From assembly GCA_030634675.1 (NCBI GenBank), contig DAOWAH010000086.1:1-6955 (forward strand): a stretch of 6,955 nt of DNA. The letters are read 5' to 3'. The notes under the pieces were generated by a model. That model ran no database searches. It was given only the letters and a program-made list of their open reading frames with translations, and was not told where the DNA came from. This document shows, in pieces, positions 6,437 to 6,955 of the stretch; positions within the stretch are counted from its first letter, which is position 1, and every line of letters begins with the position of its first letter. The stretch comes from Fidelibacterota bacterium. GTDB taxonomy: Bacteria; Marinisomatota; Marinisomatia; Marinisomatales; TCS56. A program made the position numbers and the translations under genes.

Positions 6437-6955
6437 TCAGTTGGTATGGCATCTGATGCAGGTAAGATCAACTGCCGGTTCATGACAGACCAGACAGATA
6501 TCAGGATTGTCCATTGCATTTTCCGTATGCAACCCCCCGGACTGGTTTGCCCAATCCGGAAAATTATGGTCCATTGGCATGATCAGATTTTGGTCGTGAC
6601 AACCCTGGCAATCATTCCGGCTATGGCAAACCGCACAATCGGCCAGACCGGCATAAGCCTCAAATCCGTGGCTGAGTATGAATCCAGCGGGGTGAACTTT
6701 AGGTTCTACCTCCTGAACCTGGTGACAGGCATCGCAACTGGCTTGGGCATGACAAGTGTTACAACTGCTCTGGGTAGCGTGCGTAACCTCACTACCATGC
6801 AGCCAGGACCACTCCATTGTATGGTAAACCGGTTTCGTGCTTCCGTGGCAGGACTGACAATCAGCAGCGGTCCAAATGTGCGCCGGTTCGCTTCCGTCAT
6901 CATTGGTGATTTCACTGTGACAACCAGAGCAGGTCAGAGCATTGGACAGATGGTA
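6437..6955 (-). CDS. Multiheme c-type cytochrome, C-terminal part (5' end outside window)
   Basis: An ATG at 6817 would give 126 residues, but the frame stays open for 46 more codons to the right edge, and that extension holds two more heme sites, so the gene is cut by the window and 6817 is an internal Met. In the 172 visible residues there are eight CXXCH sites, starting at residues 9, 33, 65, 74, 107, 116, 154 and 166. Two pairs are tightly spaced as CXXCH-X4-CXXCH (65-78 and 107-120), a doubled motif seen in several multiheme families; the last pair has X7. No membrane helix is visible, so it is probably periplasmic or exported; the signal peptide would lie outside. It is the most upstream gene of the run seen here, ends in TGA 15 bases before the lipoprotein start, and likely hands electrons to or from the products downstream. 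The specific family is not recognised. Confidence 0.8.
   Translation of the reverse strand, partial: YHLSNALTCSGCHSEITNDDGSEPAHIWTAADCQSCHGSTKPVYHTMEWSWLHGSEVTHATQSSCNTCHAQASCDACHQVQEVEPKVHPAGFILSHGFEAYAGLADCAVCHSRNDCQGCHDQNLIMPMDHNFPDWANQSGGLHTENAMDNPDICLVCHEPAVDLTCIRCHTN

Larger units (their letters stand above)
807..6955 (-). other. Probable multiheme cytochrome operon (five genes, at least 44 c-heme sites)
   Basis: All five genes are on the - strand with gaps of 15, 57, 7 and 22 bases. One gap has a stop/SD overlap and another a weak SD consistent with coupling. The promoter lies beyond the right edge; the only internal gap long enough for another promoter is 5966-6022. CXXCH counts in order of transcription are 8 or more, 4, 4, 17 and 11. 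The combination of two membrane b/c fusions with small soluble and lipid-anchored carriers points to a quinone-linked periplasmic electron conduit. Neither a catalytic reductase domain nor an outer-membrane porin is present in the visible part. Confidence 0.75.

Noticed and set aside
6437..6817. A complete 126-residue gene starting at the ATG at 6817
   Set aside because: The frame continues without a stop to the window edge, and the extension carries two further CXXCH sites, so this ATG is internal.
807..6955. Recurrent short words such as atgacaa and atggca on the + strand, resembling an interspersed repeat or CRISPR array
   Set aside because: They are the reverse complement of CXXCH heme codons and recur at irregular spacing set by the heme sites; there are no identical repeats of CRISPR length and no uniform spacers.

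Overview
The window holds two unrelated units facing each other. On the + strand, at the left edge, is the 3' part of an archaemetzincin-type zinc metallopeptidase (2-481). On the - strand, filling 807 to the right edge, is a tightly packed run of five multiheme c-type cytochrome genes, the first of which enters from outside the window. A non-coding spacer of 325 bases (482-806) lies between their convergent 3' ends.

Read in transcription order (right to left), the cytochrome run is: (1) the C-terminal 172 residues of a soluble multiheme protein with 8 visible CXXCH sites (6955-6437); (2) a 132-residue tetraheme lipoprotein (6421-6023); (3) a 196-residue tetraheme protein of the cytochrome c554 family (5965-5375); (4) an 836-residue protein with 17 CXXCH sites followed by a cytochrome b-type membrane domain (5367-2857); (5) a 675-residue paralogue with 11 CXXCH sites and the same kind of membrane domain (2834-807). 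Gaps are 15, 57, 7 and 22 bases, so one transcript is likely. At least 44 covalent c-hemes are encoded in about 6.1 kb, plus probably two b-hemes in each membrane protein.

The likely logic, by inference from architecture, is an inner-membrane quinone/cytochrome c electron-transfer module. The two b/c fusion proteins resemble in layout the CbcL-type quinol dehydrogenases known from Geobacter: a FdnI/HydC-like b-heme domain joined to a multiheme periplasmic domain. They would exchange electrons with the (mena)quinone pool. The c554-like protein, the tetraheme lipoprotein and the 8-or-more-heme protein would carry electrons across the periplasm, possibly toward the outer membrane. No terminal reductase or oxidase with a recognisable catalytic site, and no outer-membrane porin, is visible, so the substrate and direction of flow cannot be read from this window.

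The host is a bacterium with a periplasm and lipoproteins, and is probably an anaerobic or microaerobic respirer. Moderate base composition, signal peptides ending in FAQ, FGQ or CAQ, and very heme-rich electron-transfer genes suggest an uncultured FCB-related lineage (for example Neomarinimicrobiota, Calditrichota or Ignavibacteriota). That placement is a guess, not something the sequence proves. The archaemetzincin is a family best known from archaea and animals and found patchily in bacteria.
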